Part shown: piece by piece, positions 34,109 through 42,984 of the stretch
Layout: each line of letters begins with the position of its first letter
Position numbering within the stretch: the first letter of the stretch is position 1
Assembly: GCA_041389565.1 (NCBI GenBank)
Contig: JAWKRP010000005.1
Span: forward strand, 248,001-312,000
DNA length: 64,000 bases
From: JACKEQ01 sp041389565
Lineage (GTDB): Bacteria; Myxococcota_A; UBA796; GCA-2862545
Direction of reading: 5' to 3'
Program-made: the position numbers and the translations under genes
Notes under the pieces: model-generated
The model's database searches: none
Seen by the model: the letters and a program-made list of their open reading frames with translations, nothing else
What the model was told of the DNA's origin: nothing

Positions 34109-34972
34109 CTACCGCATCCCGGGAGTCTCGGGGATCTCCGGGCAGTCGACCACCGCGGCGCGTACACGCTCCCCCATGAACGCCGAGACCGCCGCCTGGA
34201 ACTGCTCGGCCGCCTCGACGGACTCCGCAGGCCGGTCGCTGGCCTGGTGCTCGACCGTGCCGTCGAGGGTCGCCCACCGCATCATGATGTGCGAGCACCG
34301 CCCGAGATCGCCCGACTGGACGAGCCGATCGACGGGCCCGTCTGCGGGGCGGAACAGATCCACGTCGCCTCCGCAGGGGTCGTCGCACAGCTTCGCGATG
34401 ACCTCGGACGCCACGGGCGGCGCCCCCGAATGGCACGTCTGGCAGACCTTCAGGGCGCCCGCGAGCTTCGCTTCGGGGTCGGCGCCGGCATCCCAGGCCC
34501 GCCGCAGATCGGTGTTCTTCTCGCGCACCCCGTCTTCCGCGGACCACACCACGACGTCCGCGAGGAACCGCGCCGCGCCCGGGTGCGTCCAGGCGGGCGG
34601 ACCGCGCGGGTCGGAGCGCTTCCCGGCCCTCGTGGAGTCCGGCGGGGCGACCCCGATGTCCCGGTGGCACGCCCCACAGGCGACGGCTGCGGCCGCCAGC
34701 CCGTCGGCGAGCTCCTCGCCCTCGGCGAGCTGGAGGAACCCGAGCGCGCTCCCGATCTCCGCACTGCCCTCGACGGATCCCTCCGTCATGTCGCGCGCGA
34801 TCACGTGCGCGGCCTCGGAACGCCCCGACGCCACGGCATCCACGAGCGGCCCCCACTCCGAGAAGTGCCCCGGATCGACGAGCTCGTCGCCCGAGGGTGC
34901 GCGCTCCACAGGGCCAGAACAGGTGCAACCCCACGTGGCACCGGCGAACAGGATGGAGAACCAGGGCTTCAT
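34109..34972 (-). CDS. Secreted diheme cytochrome c-like protein
   Basis: 287 residues from ATG 34972, with an ATG three codons upstream as alternative. A lipoprotein-like leader MKPWFSILFAGATWGCTC is followed by two CxxCH heme motifs, VACGACHRDIG (about residue 107) and KVCQTCHSGAPP (about residue 173). Histidine and methionine residues suitable as distal ligands (HIMMRW) follow. Three further cysteines (LCDDPCGG) could form a disulfide. The role is periplasmic electron transfer or redox sensing. The kinase gene begins nine bases after its stop, so the pair may form a sensory operon, which is inference. Confidence 0.8.
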   Translation of the reverse strand: MKPWFSILFAGATWGCTCSGPVERAPSGDELVDPGHFSEWGPLVDAVASGRSEAAHVIARDMTEGSVEGSAEIGSALGFLQLAEGEELADGLAAAAVACGACHRDIGVAPPDSTRAGKRSDPRGPPAWTHPGAARFLADVVVWSAEDGVREKNTDLRRAWDAGADPEAKLAGALKVCQTCHSGAPPVASEVIAKLCDDPCGGDVDLFRPADGPVDRLVQSGDLGRCSHIMMRWATLDGTVEHQASDRPAESVEAAEQFQAAVSAFMGERVRAAVVDCPEIPETPGMR

Positions 34973-35060
34973 GGGGGGCATCCTACACCCGGCGCGACCG
35001 CCCGCTGTTCCTCGCGTTCGGCGTGACCATGGTAGGGACGACAGCGAGCAGGAGGTCGAC

Positions 35061-35801
35061 GTGTTCTGCGCCGAGGCGAGCTTCCACCACGCGAACGCGA
35101 TCGGGCTCGAGCTGGTGCTCGAAGCGTCCGCGTGGACCGACGTGATCCGCGTCGAGGTCGAAGGCCGCGTGGTCTACGAAGACCGCGAGGGCGTCGCGAA
35201 CGATCTGGTGCCCGCGATGGACGCCGTGCGCGAGCTCTACCTCGATCCGCGGTCCAGGTACGCCGTGTCGCTCGGGCGCCAGGACGCCCAGTGGAACCGC
35301 GTGTGCCGGATGGACGTGAACGCGCTGGGCATCCGGTGGACGGCCTCCGCCCGCGATCTCCGGCTGGAGCCCGCCGAAGGCGAGACCGACCGCGCCCACC
35401 ACGCGCGGATCGCACACGGGGTGCGCGAGGGCTACCTGGCCGAGGCCGTCGCGAGCCTCCAGGCCCTGCTGGACGGCGATCTCGCGAGCCTCACCGCGGC
35501 AGGCCTCGGACTGAACCCGAGCACGGTGCGTGGCCCGTGGCTCCAGCTCTACGGGCTCGACCCCGACGAGATCCCGCGCGTCCTGCACGACCTGTACGCG
35601 CAGCGGCCCCTCTCGGAGGCCCCGAACCGCGTGCTGCTCGATCTCCTGGGTCCGGGACCGGGGCACCCGCCCATCGACGTGTACGTCGACCATGTCGGTA
35701 CCCACCTCACGCTGCGGCAGTACCGCGACGCCGCGGCGATGCTCCAGACCCCGATCGAGCCCCTCCACTACGCGTCCGACGGGTCGCTGGTGCGCGCCTG
35801 A
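35061..35801 (+). CDS. Unknown protein coupled to the DnaB-like ATPase gene
   Basis: 246 residues from GTG 35061, which has AGGAGG six bases ahead. The first half looks beta-rich (IGLELVLEASAWTDVIRVEV, GRVVYEDREG). A later helical stretch (LTAAGLGLNPSTVRGPWLQL, then DEIPRVLHDLYAQ) could be a DNA-binding or adaptor module. No catalytic motif or known family is recognised, and no signal peptide is present. Its stop shares one base with the ATG of the next gene (TGATG), so the two proteins are made together and may act as partners. Confidence 0.7.
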   Translation: MFCAEASFHHANAIGLELVLEASAWTDVIRVEVEGRVVYEDREGVANDLVPAMDAVRELYLDPRSRYAVSLGRQDAQWNRVCRMDVNALGIRWTASARDLRLEPAEGETDRAHHARIAHGVREGYLAEAVASLQALLDGDLASLTAAGLGLNPSTVRGPWLQLYGLDPDEIPRVLHDLYAQRPLSEAPNRVLLDLLGPGPGHPPIDVYVDHVGTHLTLRQYRDAAAMLQTPIEPLHYASDGSLVRA

Positions 35802-37354
35802 TGGGTTCGGGCCCCGACGAGCTCGACGCCGTCGCACTGAAGTCGGGGTCGGTGCCCGAGCACCTCGCGCACGGGCCGGTGCTCCCGACCACCCTGTTCC
35901 CGGCGCCCCACCGGTGGGCCACGCGAGGCGTACACGCGGACCGCTCGTGGCCCACGGCCATGAAGCTCGTGTCGCGTCCCGAGCTCTGGCCCGGCGCGGG
36001 CACGACCCAGGCGGCGTCCGACCGCCTGCCCGCCTGGACGTTCGCGCGCTTCCGCGACGACACCCGCGTGGTGACGCGCGATCTGGCGCTGTCCGCTCGC
36101 GAGACCCGCGCGCGTGTGCTCGGGGTGCACGGGCTCTTCGTGGAGTACGTCGACGAACCCGCGGTCGACGCGCAGCACCTGCTCGAGTGGTGGGGCCGGA
36201 ACGCGTTCGTCGCGCACACCACGGGGTTCCACGAGCTCGAGTGGGGCGATCGGCCCCCCGGGGCCCGGTGGCGCGTGATCGTCCCGTTCACGGAGCCCGT
36301 CGACGTCGACACGGCCCGTCGCGTCGCGGAGTGGGCGCGGCATCCCCGTCACGACGTGGGCATCGTGAGCCCGATCACCGACGAGGTCTGGCGGGCAGAG
36401 CCCGTGCCCGCCGTGGGTCCCGGCGGCTACCGGTGGATCGCGGCCAGCGCGGGCGCGCTCGATCCCCACGAGGCGGTGCGCGAGCTCGACGGGTGGCGCG
36501 CGCTCGACACCCGGGTGCGCGCCGAGCAGGACCTCGAGGGCACCTCGCTCTCCGGAGCGGTCGACCGGCTGCTCGAGCGGCGCCGCACCCCGCACCTGCG
36601 TCCGCGGTTCCCGCTGCCCGACATCCCCGCCCTGCGCGATCGTCTCGACGCGCTGTGGCCCGGTCGTGTGCTGGCCGTGCTCGGCTCGGGCGGCAGCGGG
36701 CGCACGTCGCTCGCCTTCCAGATCGCCCACGCCAGCGCGCGTTCCGGGCTCCCGGTGCTCATCGTGCTCACCCGGATGGGCGCAGACGAGGCCGTGGCGC
36801 GCTTCCTCTCGATGGACACGGGCCACTCCGCCCCCTCCGTGCTCCAGGGCGACGGCGAGATCGACGCCGCCGCGCGCGACCTCGCGGTCCAGTGTCCGTC
36901 GATGCACCTGTGGGCCCCGGCCGCCGCCGAGCGCACGCTGGAGTCGCTCACGCGCAAGGTCCGCGCGGTGTCCGATGCGCACGAGGGTCGCCCGCCGCTC
37001 GTGGTGATCGACGGCGTGGAGGGGTGGGCGGTCGACGACCCCGAGCACGGCACCCGCGCCGTGGTGGCGGGCCTCCGCGACGCGTCACACGCTCAGTCGC
37101 TCGGTCCGGACTGGCCCGGTGCGGCGGTCGTGCTCGTGGGCTCGGTCCAGCATGGTCGCCTGGATCCCGACACGCTGCACGCGCTCTGGAAGGACGGCGC
37201 CCTCGCGGTGGGCCCGCTCGAAGCGGACGCCGGGGCGGTGCTCGTGCTGGCGGTGCGGGGCGAGGACGCCCGCGGGGTGGTCGTGAAGAACCGCGACGGG
37301 ACGACCGGGACCTTCCTGATGTCGTTCGACCCGGTGCGCACGCGCTTCTGCTGA
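35801..37354 (+). CDS. DnaB/RecA-like ATPase with possible primase-like N-terminal domain
   Basis: 517 residues. The C-terminal half is RecA/DnaB-like: Walker A VLGSGGSGRTSLAFQIAHA near residue 290, LVVIDGVEGWAVDD as Walker B, a sensor-like VVLVGSVQHGR, and the DnaB-type end VVVKNRDGTTGTFLMSFD. The N-terminal half has GLFVEYVDEPAVDAQHLLEW, VAHTTGFHE and RWRVIVPFTEPVD. This resembles the order of D-x-D, x-x-H and R-x-R/V-L-P motifs in archaeo-eukaryotic primase domains of phage-type primase-helicases, but the acidic motif is altered. It might be a relic or repurposed primase-helicase. It is chromosomal here, with no phage genes around. Confidence 0.7.
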   Translation: MGSGPDELDAVALKSGSVPEHLAHGPVLPTTLFPAPHRWATRGVHADRSWPTAMKLVSRPELWPGAGTTQAASDRLPAWTFARFRDDTRVVTRDLALSARETRARVLGVHGLFVEYVDEPAVDAQHLLEWWGRNAFVAHTTGFHELEWGDRPPGARWRVIVPFTEPVDVDTARRVAEWARHPRHDVGIVSPITDEVWRAEPVPAVGPGGYRWIAASAGALDPHEAVRELDGWRALDTRVRAEQDLEGTSLSGAVDRLLERRRTPHLRPRFPLPDIPALRDRLDALWPGRVLAVLGSGGSGRTSLAFQIAHASARSGLPVLIVLTRMGADEAVARFLSMDTGHSAPSVLQGDGEIDAAARDLAVQCPSMHLWAPAAAERTLESLTRKVRAVSDAHEGRPPLVVIDGVEGWAVDDPEHGTRAVVAGLRDASHAQSLGPDWPGAAVVLVGSVQHGRLDPDTLHALWKDGALAVGPLEADAGAVLVLAVRGEDARGVVVKNRDGTTGTFLMSFDPVRTRFC

Positions 37355-37368
37355 TACGGTAGCGGCGG

Positions 37369-39477
37369 ATGGCGACCTTCCGCGAGTCTCCGGTCAACCG
37401 GTTCCTGCTCTCCATCCTCTCCCGCTGGCGGGGAGAGGTCGCCGCCATCCAGCAGGTGCGGAGGCTCCGCGACGTCCTGCGGTTCGCGGGCGTGTTCGTC
37501 GTCACGATCCTGCTGCCCGCGCTGCTGCTCGCCTACTTCGCGCTCGCGTCCATCCGGTCCGAGGAGCTCGCGCTCGACGCCGACCTCCGCGCACGAGCCG
37601 AGGGCATCGAAGGCCAGGTCCAGCAGGAGCTCGAGAGCGTGTTCGGGCGCTTCGAGGAGCGCACGGCCCAGCGCCTGAAGGAGGGGGGCTCGCCCCTCGA
37701 CCGGCTCGGCGAGCTCTCCCCGTTCCTGCGCGTCGCCTTCCGGCTCGACCCGAACGGCGAGCTCGCGGCCCCCTTCGCGCCCCCCGATCCCCAGCAGGTC
37801 CTCCCCGACAACGCAGCGTTCCGGCGGCCCTGGCGCGAGGGTCTGGCCGCCGAGCGGGCCGGCGACGCGACGCGAGCGGCACAGGCCTTCGCGGAGGCCG
37901 GTCGGAACACGCAGAATCCGTCCCTGCTCGCCGAGGTGGCCTTCGCCACGGCCCGGAATCGCGCGCGGCTCGACCCGCGGAACGGCGCGCAGATCCTGTC
38001 CGACGTGTACTCCGACTTCGCGTCGGTCCGCGACCGCATGGGGTTCCGCGTGGGCGACCTCGTGGTCCTCACGCAGGGGCAGCTCCGGATGGAGAGCGAC
38101 CCCGAGATCGGTGCGGTCACGCTGGAGTCCCTGGTCACCGACATCCTGAACCGCCGATGGACGCTCGGTCAGCCGGGCGAGCCGACGGTCGCGCGCGCCG
38201 CGCTCGCTGCGCTCCCCGCCACCACCGACCCCGACTGGCTGGCCCGCACCCGCGACCGCCTGAACGAGCGCACCGCCCAGCTGCGGTGGGCGGAGACGGT
38301 CGCGGGCGAGCTCGAGCTGCTGGCGACCACCCAGACGGGTCCCGAAGGCGAGTGGACGTACTTCCCGGGCCCCAACAGCCGCGCGCTGTGGGCGACCGTG
38401 CGCACCTCGAGCGGCGAGGAGTACCTGTTCGCGTTCGCCATCGACGACGTGCTCGAGCACCTGCGCGACACGGCCCGGCGCGCCACGGCCACCGACGCCG
38501 AGCTCGAGGCCCGACTCGTGCCCGCCGGCGATGCGATGCGCACCGAGCCGCTCGTGCAGCGCCCGCTGGGCGAGCAGATGGCGTTCCTCACGCTCACCGT
38601 CACCCACGCCGATCCGCAGTCCCTCGCCACGCAGAAAGCCAATCGCCGCCGGGCCCGGATCGCGATCGTGCTGCTGGCGGTGTTCCTCGTGTTCGTGGGG
38701 GTGCTCCTGTCCGCGCGACTGGTCGGCCGCGAGGTCGAGAACGCACGGATGAAGGCCGACTTCGCGGCCAACGTGTCGCACGAGCTCCGGTCCCCCATCA
38801 CGCAGATCCGCCTGAAGGCGGAGAGCCTGCAGCTCGACCTCTGCTACGACGACGCCGACCGGCAGCTCCACTACGACGCGATCGTGCGCGAGTCGGAGCG
38901 CCTGTCGCGCCTGGTCGACAACGTGCTCGACTTCGCGGCGATCGAGCGCGGCGCCAAGCGCTATTCGTTCCGCCAGGACGACCTCGCCGCGGTGGTGCTG
39001 CTCCAGGTCGAGGCCGCACGCGGGTCGCTGGAGGACAAGGGCATGGAGGTGGAGCTCACGCTCCCCGACGACCTCCCGCCCGTCTGGCTCGACCGCGAGG
39101 CGCTCGGGCAGGTGCTCACGAACCTGCTGTCGAACGCCGTGAAGTACGGCGCCACAGGCAAGTGGGTGGGCGTGCGCGTCGAGGGCACCGAGACCGGCGT
39201 CGACATCAGCGTGTCCGACCACGGCATCGGGATCTCGGCCGACGAGCTGCCCCATGTGTTCGACGACTTCTTCCGGTCCACGAACCCCGAGGTCCGCCGG
39301 AAGAAGGGAACGGGGATCGGGCTGGCCATCGTGCGGTACATTGTCGAGGCCCACGGCGGTACGATCTCGGTCGAGTCCGAAGCGGGTGAAGGCACCACAT
39401 TCACATTGAGCTTTCCACTCGAGCCGCCCGAGGGCGCCGGAGGTGTGACGCAACATGCCGCGAATCCTGTTCGTTGA
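37369..39477 (+). CDS. Membrane sensor histidine kinase
   Basis: 702 residues, ATG at 37369. TM1 is near residues 40-62 and TM2 (IAIVLLAVFLVFVGVLL) near 424-440, bracketing a large periplasmic domain of about 360 residues that looks helical, with a TPR-like patch. The dimerisation helix has the phosphoacceptor in NVSHELRSPITQIRLKAESL. The ATP-binding domain has the N box NLLSNAVKYG, G1 VSDHGIGIS, F-box FDDFFRSTNP and G2 KGTGIGLAIV. It overlaps the response-regulator gene by 23 nt, so the two form one signalling pair. The signal is unknown. Confidence 0.93.
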   Translation: MATFRESPVNRFLLSILSRWRGEVAAIQQVRRLRDVLRFAGVFVVTILLPALLLAYFALASIRSEELALDADLRARAEGIEGQVQQELESVFGRFEERTAQRLKEGGSPLDRLGELSPFLRVAFRLDPNGELAAPFAPPDPQQVLPDNAAFRRPWREGLAAERAGDATRAAQAFAEAGRNTQNPSLLAEVAFATARNRARLDPRNGAQILSDVYSDFASVRDRMGFRVGDLVVLTQGQLRMESDPEIGAVTLESLVTDILNRRWTLGQPGEPTVARAALAALPATTDPDWLARTRDRLNERTAQLRWAETVAGELELLATTQTGPEGEWTYFPGPNSRALWATVRTSSGEEYLFAFAIDDVLEHLRDTARRATATDAELEARLVPAGDAMRTEPLVQRPLGEQMAFLTLTVTHADPQSLATQKANRRRARIAIVLLAVFLVFVGVLLSARLVGREVENARMKADFAANVSHELRSPITQIRLKAESLQLDLCYDDADRQLHYDAIVRESERLSRLVDNVLDFAAIERGAKRYSFRQDDLAAVVLLQVEAARGSLEDKGMEVELTLPDDLPPVWLDREALGQVLTNLLSNAVKYGATGKWVGVRVEGTETGVDISVSDHGIGISADELPHVFDDFFRSTNPEVRRKKGTGIGLAIVRYIVEAHGGTISVESEAGEGTTFTLSFPLEPPEGAGGVTQHAANPVR

Positions 39478-40150
39478 AGACGAGCTCGCCGTCCAGGACA
39501 CGCTGAAGCGTTTCTTCACGCGTGAGGGCTTCGAGGTCCATACGGCCCAGTCCCGCTCCGAGGCGGTGGGCATCCACGAGCGCTTCCCGCCCGATGCCAT
39601 CGTGCTGGACGTGATGCTGAACGAGGGTCCCGAGCCCGAGCACGACGGGTTCGCCGTGTGCCGCGCCCTGCGCGACGTCGGCTACGACGGCCCCGTGATC
39701 TTCGTCACGGCCCGCACGTCCGAAGACGACAAGCTCACGGGCTTCGACCTCGGCGCCGACGACTACGTCACGAAGCCGTTCTCGCTGAAGGAGCTCAAGG
39801 CGCGCATCGGAGCTGTGCTCCGGCGCTCTGGCGGCGCGAAGAGCGTGTACCGGTTCGGCGCGGTCGAGGTCGACCTCGACAACTACGTCATCCGGCACGG
39901 CTCCGAAGAGGAGCGCCTGTCGAACCGCGAGCAGGAGCTGCTGCGCTACCTGATCGAGCACCGCGGCAAGGTGCTCCCGCGCGGCGAGCTGCTCACGGGC
40001 ATCTGGCGCTACAGCCCCAACGTCACGACCCGAACGGTCGACACCCACATCCTGAACGTCCGGAAGAAGCTCCGCGACGACGCGAGCAACCCGATCTTCA
40101 TCGAGACGCTCCACGGGGTCGGCTACCGGTTCATCGCGAACGAGGGCTGA
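39455..40150 (+). CDS. OmpR/PhoB-family response regulator
   Basis: 231 residues. The receiver domain has the acidic pair in FVEDELAV, phosphoacceptor D52 in IVLDVML, T in FVTART and K in VTKPFSLKE. A short insertion (NEGPEPEHDG) follows the phosphoacceptor strand. The C-terminal winged helix shows LSNREQELLRYLIEHRGKVL, TRTVDTHILNVRKKL and IETLHGVGYRFI. It should bind DNA as a dimer on phosphorylation by the overlapping histidine kinase. The next gene begins within its stop (TGATG) and may be part of the same operon. Confidence 0.95.
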   Translation: MPRILFVEDELAVQDTLKRFFTREGFEVHTAQSRSEAVGIHERFPPDAIVLDVMLNEGPEPEHDGFAVCRALRDVGYDGPVIFVTARTSEDDKLTGFDLGADDYVTKPFSLKELKARIGAVLRRSGGAKSVYRFGAVEVDLDNYVIRHGSEEERLSNREQELLRYLIEHRGKVLPRGELLTGIWRYSPNVTTRTVDTHILNVRKKLRDDASNPIFIETLHGVGYRFIANEG

Positions 40151-40926
40151 TGCTCGCGCTGCTCGCCCTCACGGCGCTCGCCGCCGACAGCCGCGAGGAG
40201 CTCGAAGACGCCCTGCTCGCGCGGGCCCTCGGCGACCACGCCACGGCGCGCGCGGGATTCCTGCGCCTGTCGCGCAGCCTGGCCGAAGACGACCCGGTGC
40301 GGTCGTGGGCGCTGCTGTGGCTCGCGACCACCCGCGTGGAGCGCGACGACTACGCCGGCGCGCGCGAGGCCCTGCGCGACTGCATCCGCACGGGCCCGGC
40401 CCGACAGGAGTGCGTCGAGCTGCTCGGTCGGCTCGAGGTGCAGTCCACGGCCATCACGCGGGTCCCTACCGTGTGGGGGTTCGAGGGCGACCACGGAATC
40501 GTGCACTACTGGACGCAGTCCGACCGCGGATCCATCCGGATCGAAGAGGGCTCCGGCAACCCCGTGCTCGTGTGGGTCACGCGGCACGACGAAGACGTGC
40601 CGGGCACCCTGCTGTTCGGCGCGAGCCAGCCCACACCCGCACCGCGCCGGTTCACGGCCACCGTGATGTCGCAGGGCCGTGACGCCCGCGTGGGTGTGCT
40701 GTTCGTCGACGAGCGGGGGAACGCGTTCCAGCATCCGGCGGGCGTGCGACGGCTGGTCGCAGGCGAAGCCGTCACCCTGTCGGTGCCGCTGAAGGAAGCG
40801 CGGGGTCCGGCCGGAACGCTCGAGCCCGCCGAGCTCGAGCGCGTGTTGATCCGCGATCTCACCGCCGAGCAGGACCGCTCCGGGGGCAGCACGCTCCTCG
40901 TGTTCGACGACGTGGGGCTGCTGTAG
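40150..40926 (+). CDS. Secreted protein with short TPR-like N-terminus, unknown function
   Basis: 258 residues, ATG sharing one base with the response-regulator TGA. MLALLALTALAADSREEL is a signal peptide. A helical pair (ARAGFLRLSRSLAEDDPVRS, LLWLATTRVERDDYAGAREA) with a disulfide-like pair C-IRTGPARQEC follows. The rest is beta-rich, with WGFEGDHGIVHYW and RVGVLFVDERGNAFQH. Coupling with the two-component system suggests a periplasmic accessory or target, but no domain is recognised. Confidence 0.7.
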   Translation: MLALLALTALAADSREELEDALLARALGDHATARAGFLRLSRSLAEDDPVRSWALLWLATTRVERDDYAGAREALRDCIRTGPARQECVELLGRLEVQSTAITRVPTVWGFEGDHGIVHYWTQSDRGSIRIEEGSGNPVLVWVTRHDEDVPGTLLFGASQPTPAPRRFTATVMSQGRDARVGVLFVDERGNAFQHPAGVRRLVAGEAVTLSVPLKEARGPAGTLEPAELERVLIRDLTAEQDRSGGSTLLVFDDVGLL

Positions 40927-40928
40927 GC

Positions 40929-42035
40929 CTACCGCGTGACGCGGTCGTGCACGGTGCGCACGGCATCGGAGAGGACCGCCACCTCCACCGCCCACCACGC
41001 GACATCCCCCGCGGCCCCGAACACCGCGCTGCCGAGCTGCGCGGCGACGGCCTGGACGCGCCCGGCCTGCTCCCCGAAGCCCGACCCGACCGCAGACACC
41101 ACGCCGATCGGGCCCAGCCGCTCGCCCGCGAGCTCCGGGAGGCGCCCGTGCACGTTGCGGGTGTCGAGCCACACCTCGGTGCCCAGGACGCGCCGGGGCT
41201 GCGCGCCCGCACGCTCGAGGCGCGCGAGGTCGTCTGCGACGGGCCGCACGCGCTCCAGCACGTCGGACGTGACGGCGACGGCGTGCTCCCGTGCAGAGCC
41301 CGCAGAGTCACGCACGATGCGGGTGCCCGAGCCCGGACCGAACGTGGCGCTGGCCTGGAGCTCGACGCCGTGATCGCGGGCGTACCGCACGGCATCCTCG
41401 AACAGCACCTTCGCGCCGCCGCGCGCCAGCCCGAGGGCCTCGTCGAGACCGAGCGCATCGAGCTTCACCGCGGAGAGCACGAGCCGCGGGTCGGCCGAGA
41501 ACACCCCGTCGACGTCCGAGCAGATCTCGCAGTGCTCGGCACCCAGCGCTGCCGCGAGCACCACGGCGGTGGTGTCGGACCCTCCGCGACCGAGCGTGGT
41601 GACCTCGCGCGACCGCGACACGCCCTGGAACCCCGCCACGATGACGACCTGGCCGGCCTCGAGGCACTGCTGCACCCGCGCCGGGCGCACCTCGACGACG
41701 CGCGCATCCGCGTGGCTGTCGTCGGTGATGATCCCGGACTGCGAGCCCGTGAGGGACACGGCGTCGACGCCCCGGTCGCGGAGCGCCATGGCGACGAGCG
41801 CCATGGAGATGCGCTCTCCGACCGAGATGAGCATGTCGAGCTCGCGCCGGTCGGGCTCGCTGGAGAGCTCGGTCGCGAGCGCGATGAGCTCGTTCGTGGT
41901 GTTGCCCATGGCGCTCACCACGACGACCACGCCCACCCCTCCCGCTGCCGTGCGCGCGATGCGATCGGCGACCGCCCGGATCTTGTCGAGGTCGGACACC
42001 GACGAGCCGCCGTATTTCTGCACCACCACCCGCAT
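40929..42035 (-). CDS. lysC: Aspartate kinase
   Basis: 368 residues from ATG 42035, shorter than typical enzymes of about 400. The kinase domain is complete: VVVQKYGGSSVSDLDKI, VVVVSAMGNTTNELI, LISVGERISMALVAMAL, TGSQSGIITDD, VVIVAGFQGVS, TLGRGGSDTTAVVLAAALGA and EICSDVDGVFSADPR. After about residue 245 the region expected to hold two ACT domains is poorly conserved (GPIGVVSAVGSGFGEQAG remains), so allosteric control may be reduced. It catalyses the first step of the lysine/threonine/methionine branch. It converges with the secreted-protein gene and diverges from the phosphatidyltransferase gene. Confidence 0.93.
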   Translation of the reverse strand: MRVVVQKYGGSSVSDLDKIRAVADRIARTAAGGVGVVVVVSAMGNTTNELIALATELSSEPDRRELDMLISVGERISMALVAMALRDRGVDAVSLTGSQSGIITDDSHADARVVEVRPARVQQCLEAGQVVIVAGFQGVSRSREVTTLGRGGSDTTAVVLAAALGAEHCEICSDVDGVFSADPRLVLSAVKLDALGLDEALGLARGGAKVLFEDAVRYARDHGVELQASATFGPGSGTRIVRDSAGSAREHAVAVTSDVLERVRPVADDLARLERAGAQPRRVLGTEVWLDTRNVHGRLPELAGERLGPIGVVSAVGSGFGEQAGRVQAVAAQLGSAVFGAAGDVAWWAVEVAVLSDAVRTVHDRVTR

Positions 42036-42075
42036 GTCGCGATCTACCCCGTCCCGCTTCGTTTCACACGGTGGA

Positions 42076-42125
42076 CACACGTCGTGTGCAGACTCGTTGC
42101 GTTCGAGCCCGCAATGCCCTAGGTA
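42076..42125 (+). promoter_or_regulatory. Possible promoter and 13-base palindrome in a divergent region
   Basis: Between the aspartate kinase and phosphatidyltransferase genes lies CACACGTCGTGTG (42076-42088), a perfect inverted repeat around one base. It is followed by TTGCGT and TAGGTA with a 17-base spacer (42097-42125) upstream of the start at 42148. Both the operator and promoter readings are inference from spacing and symmetry only. Confidence 0.25.
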
Positions 42126-42147
42126 TCGACCCCCGACCGGAGTTCCC

Positions 42148-42984
42148 GTGCTTCGACACTTCCTCAACCCGCCGAACTGGTTCACCTCCGCGTCGATCTT
42201 CTGCAGCACCTACGCGCTGATGCTCATCTCGGGGGCTCAGGTCTCGTCCGACGTGCTCCAGAAGGCCTGCGTGCTGGTGGTGTTCGGCGGCATCTTCGAC
42301 CTGCTCGACGGCCGCGTCGCCCGCATCACGAACCGGTACACCGAGTTCGGCGTGCAGCTCGACTCGATCGCCGACATCGTGGGCTTCGGGGTCGCGCCCG
42401 CCATCATCGCCTGGGTGTGGAAGCTCCACGAGCTCGGTGCCGTCGGGGCCGCCGCCTGCTTCTTCTACGTGCTGTGCGCCGCCTTCCGCCTCGCGCGGTT
42501 CAACGTCCAGAAGGGCGACTCCAACGAAGACAAGCCGTGGGACCACGCAGGCCACTCCGAGGGGCTCACGAGCACGATGGCGGGCGGCTGCCTGGTCACC
42601 GCGATCTGGGTCGCGAACGGCTACTTCGGCAACTACACCGTGCCGGCCTGGGCGCTGGTCCTCCTGGTCACGTTCCTCGCCTTCCTGATGATCAGCCGGC
42701 TGCCCATGCGGAACTTCCGCGACCTCCGGCACAACCACGTCGCACGCCGCATCCTGGCCGTGTCGCTCGCGGCCTGCGCGGTGGGCGCGGTCGTGCATCC
42801 GAGCCTGTGGTGGGGCATCGGCGCGGGCATCTACCTCACGCTCGGCGTGCTCGACGGGATGGTCGTGGCCATCCACACCCGCCAGGTGAAGAAGGCGCTC
42901 ATGGTCGACGAGCTCGAGAGCGCGTTCGACGGCTCGCTGTACGCCGACTACCCGGAAGACGAAGAGGCCGGGTCGACGCGATGA
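42148..42984 (+). CDS. pssA: CDP-alcohol phosphatidyltransferase, phosphatidylserine synthase-like
   Basis: 278 residues from GTG 42148 after GGAG. The CDP-alcohol motif D-G-x2-A-R-x8-G-x3-D-x3-D is present in DLLDGRVARITNRYTEFG and VQLDSIADIVGFGVAP. About seven membrane segments follow, including WALVLLVTFLAFLMISRLPM. The position of the motif near residue 55, the SIADIVGFGVAPA context and the RLARFN block favour phosphatidylserine synthase. It makes phospholipid from CDP-diacylglycerol. Its stop overlaps the start of a lipin-like phosphatase gene (ATGA), so both act in phospholipid metabolism. Confidence 0.88.
   Translation: MLRHFLNPPNWFTSASIFCSTYALMLISGAQVSSDVLQKACVLVVFGGIFDLLDGRVARITNRYTEFGVQLDSIADIVGFGVAPAIIAWVWKLHELGAVGAAACFFYVLCAAFRLARFNVQKGDSNEDKPWDHAGHSEGLTSTMAGGCLVTAIWVANGYFGNYTVPAWALVLLVTFLAFLMISRLPMRNFRDLRHNHVARRILAVSLAACAVGAVVHPSLWWGIGAGIYLTLGVLDGMVVAIHTRQVKKALMVDELESAFDGSLYADYPEDEEAGSTR

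Noticed and set aside
30870..34934. Kinase start far upstream giving 1,354 residues
   Set aside because: The extra part is antisense or shifted within the diheme cytochrome gene; ATG 34100 directly precedes the kinase domain.
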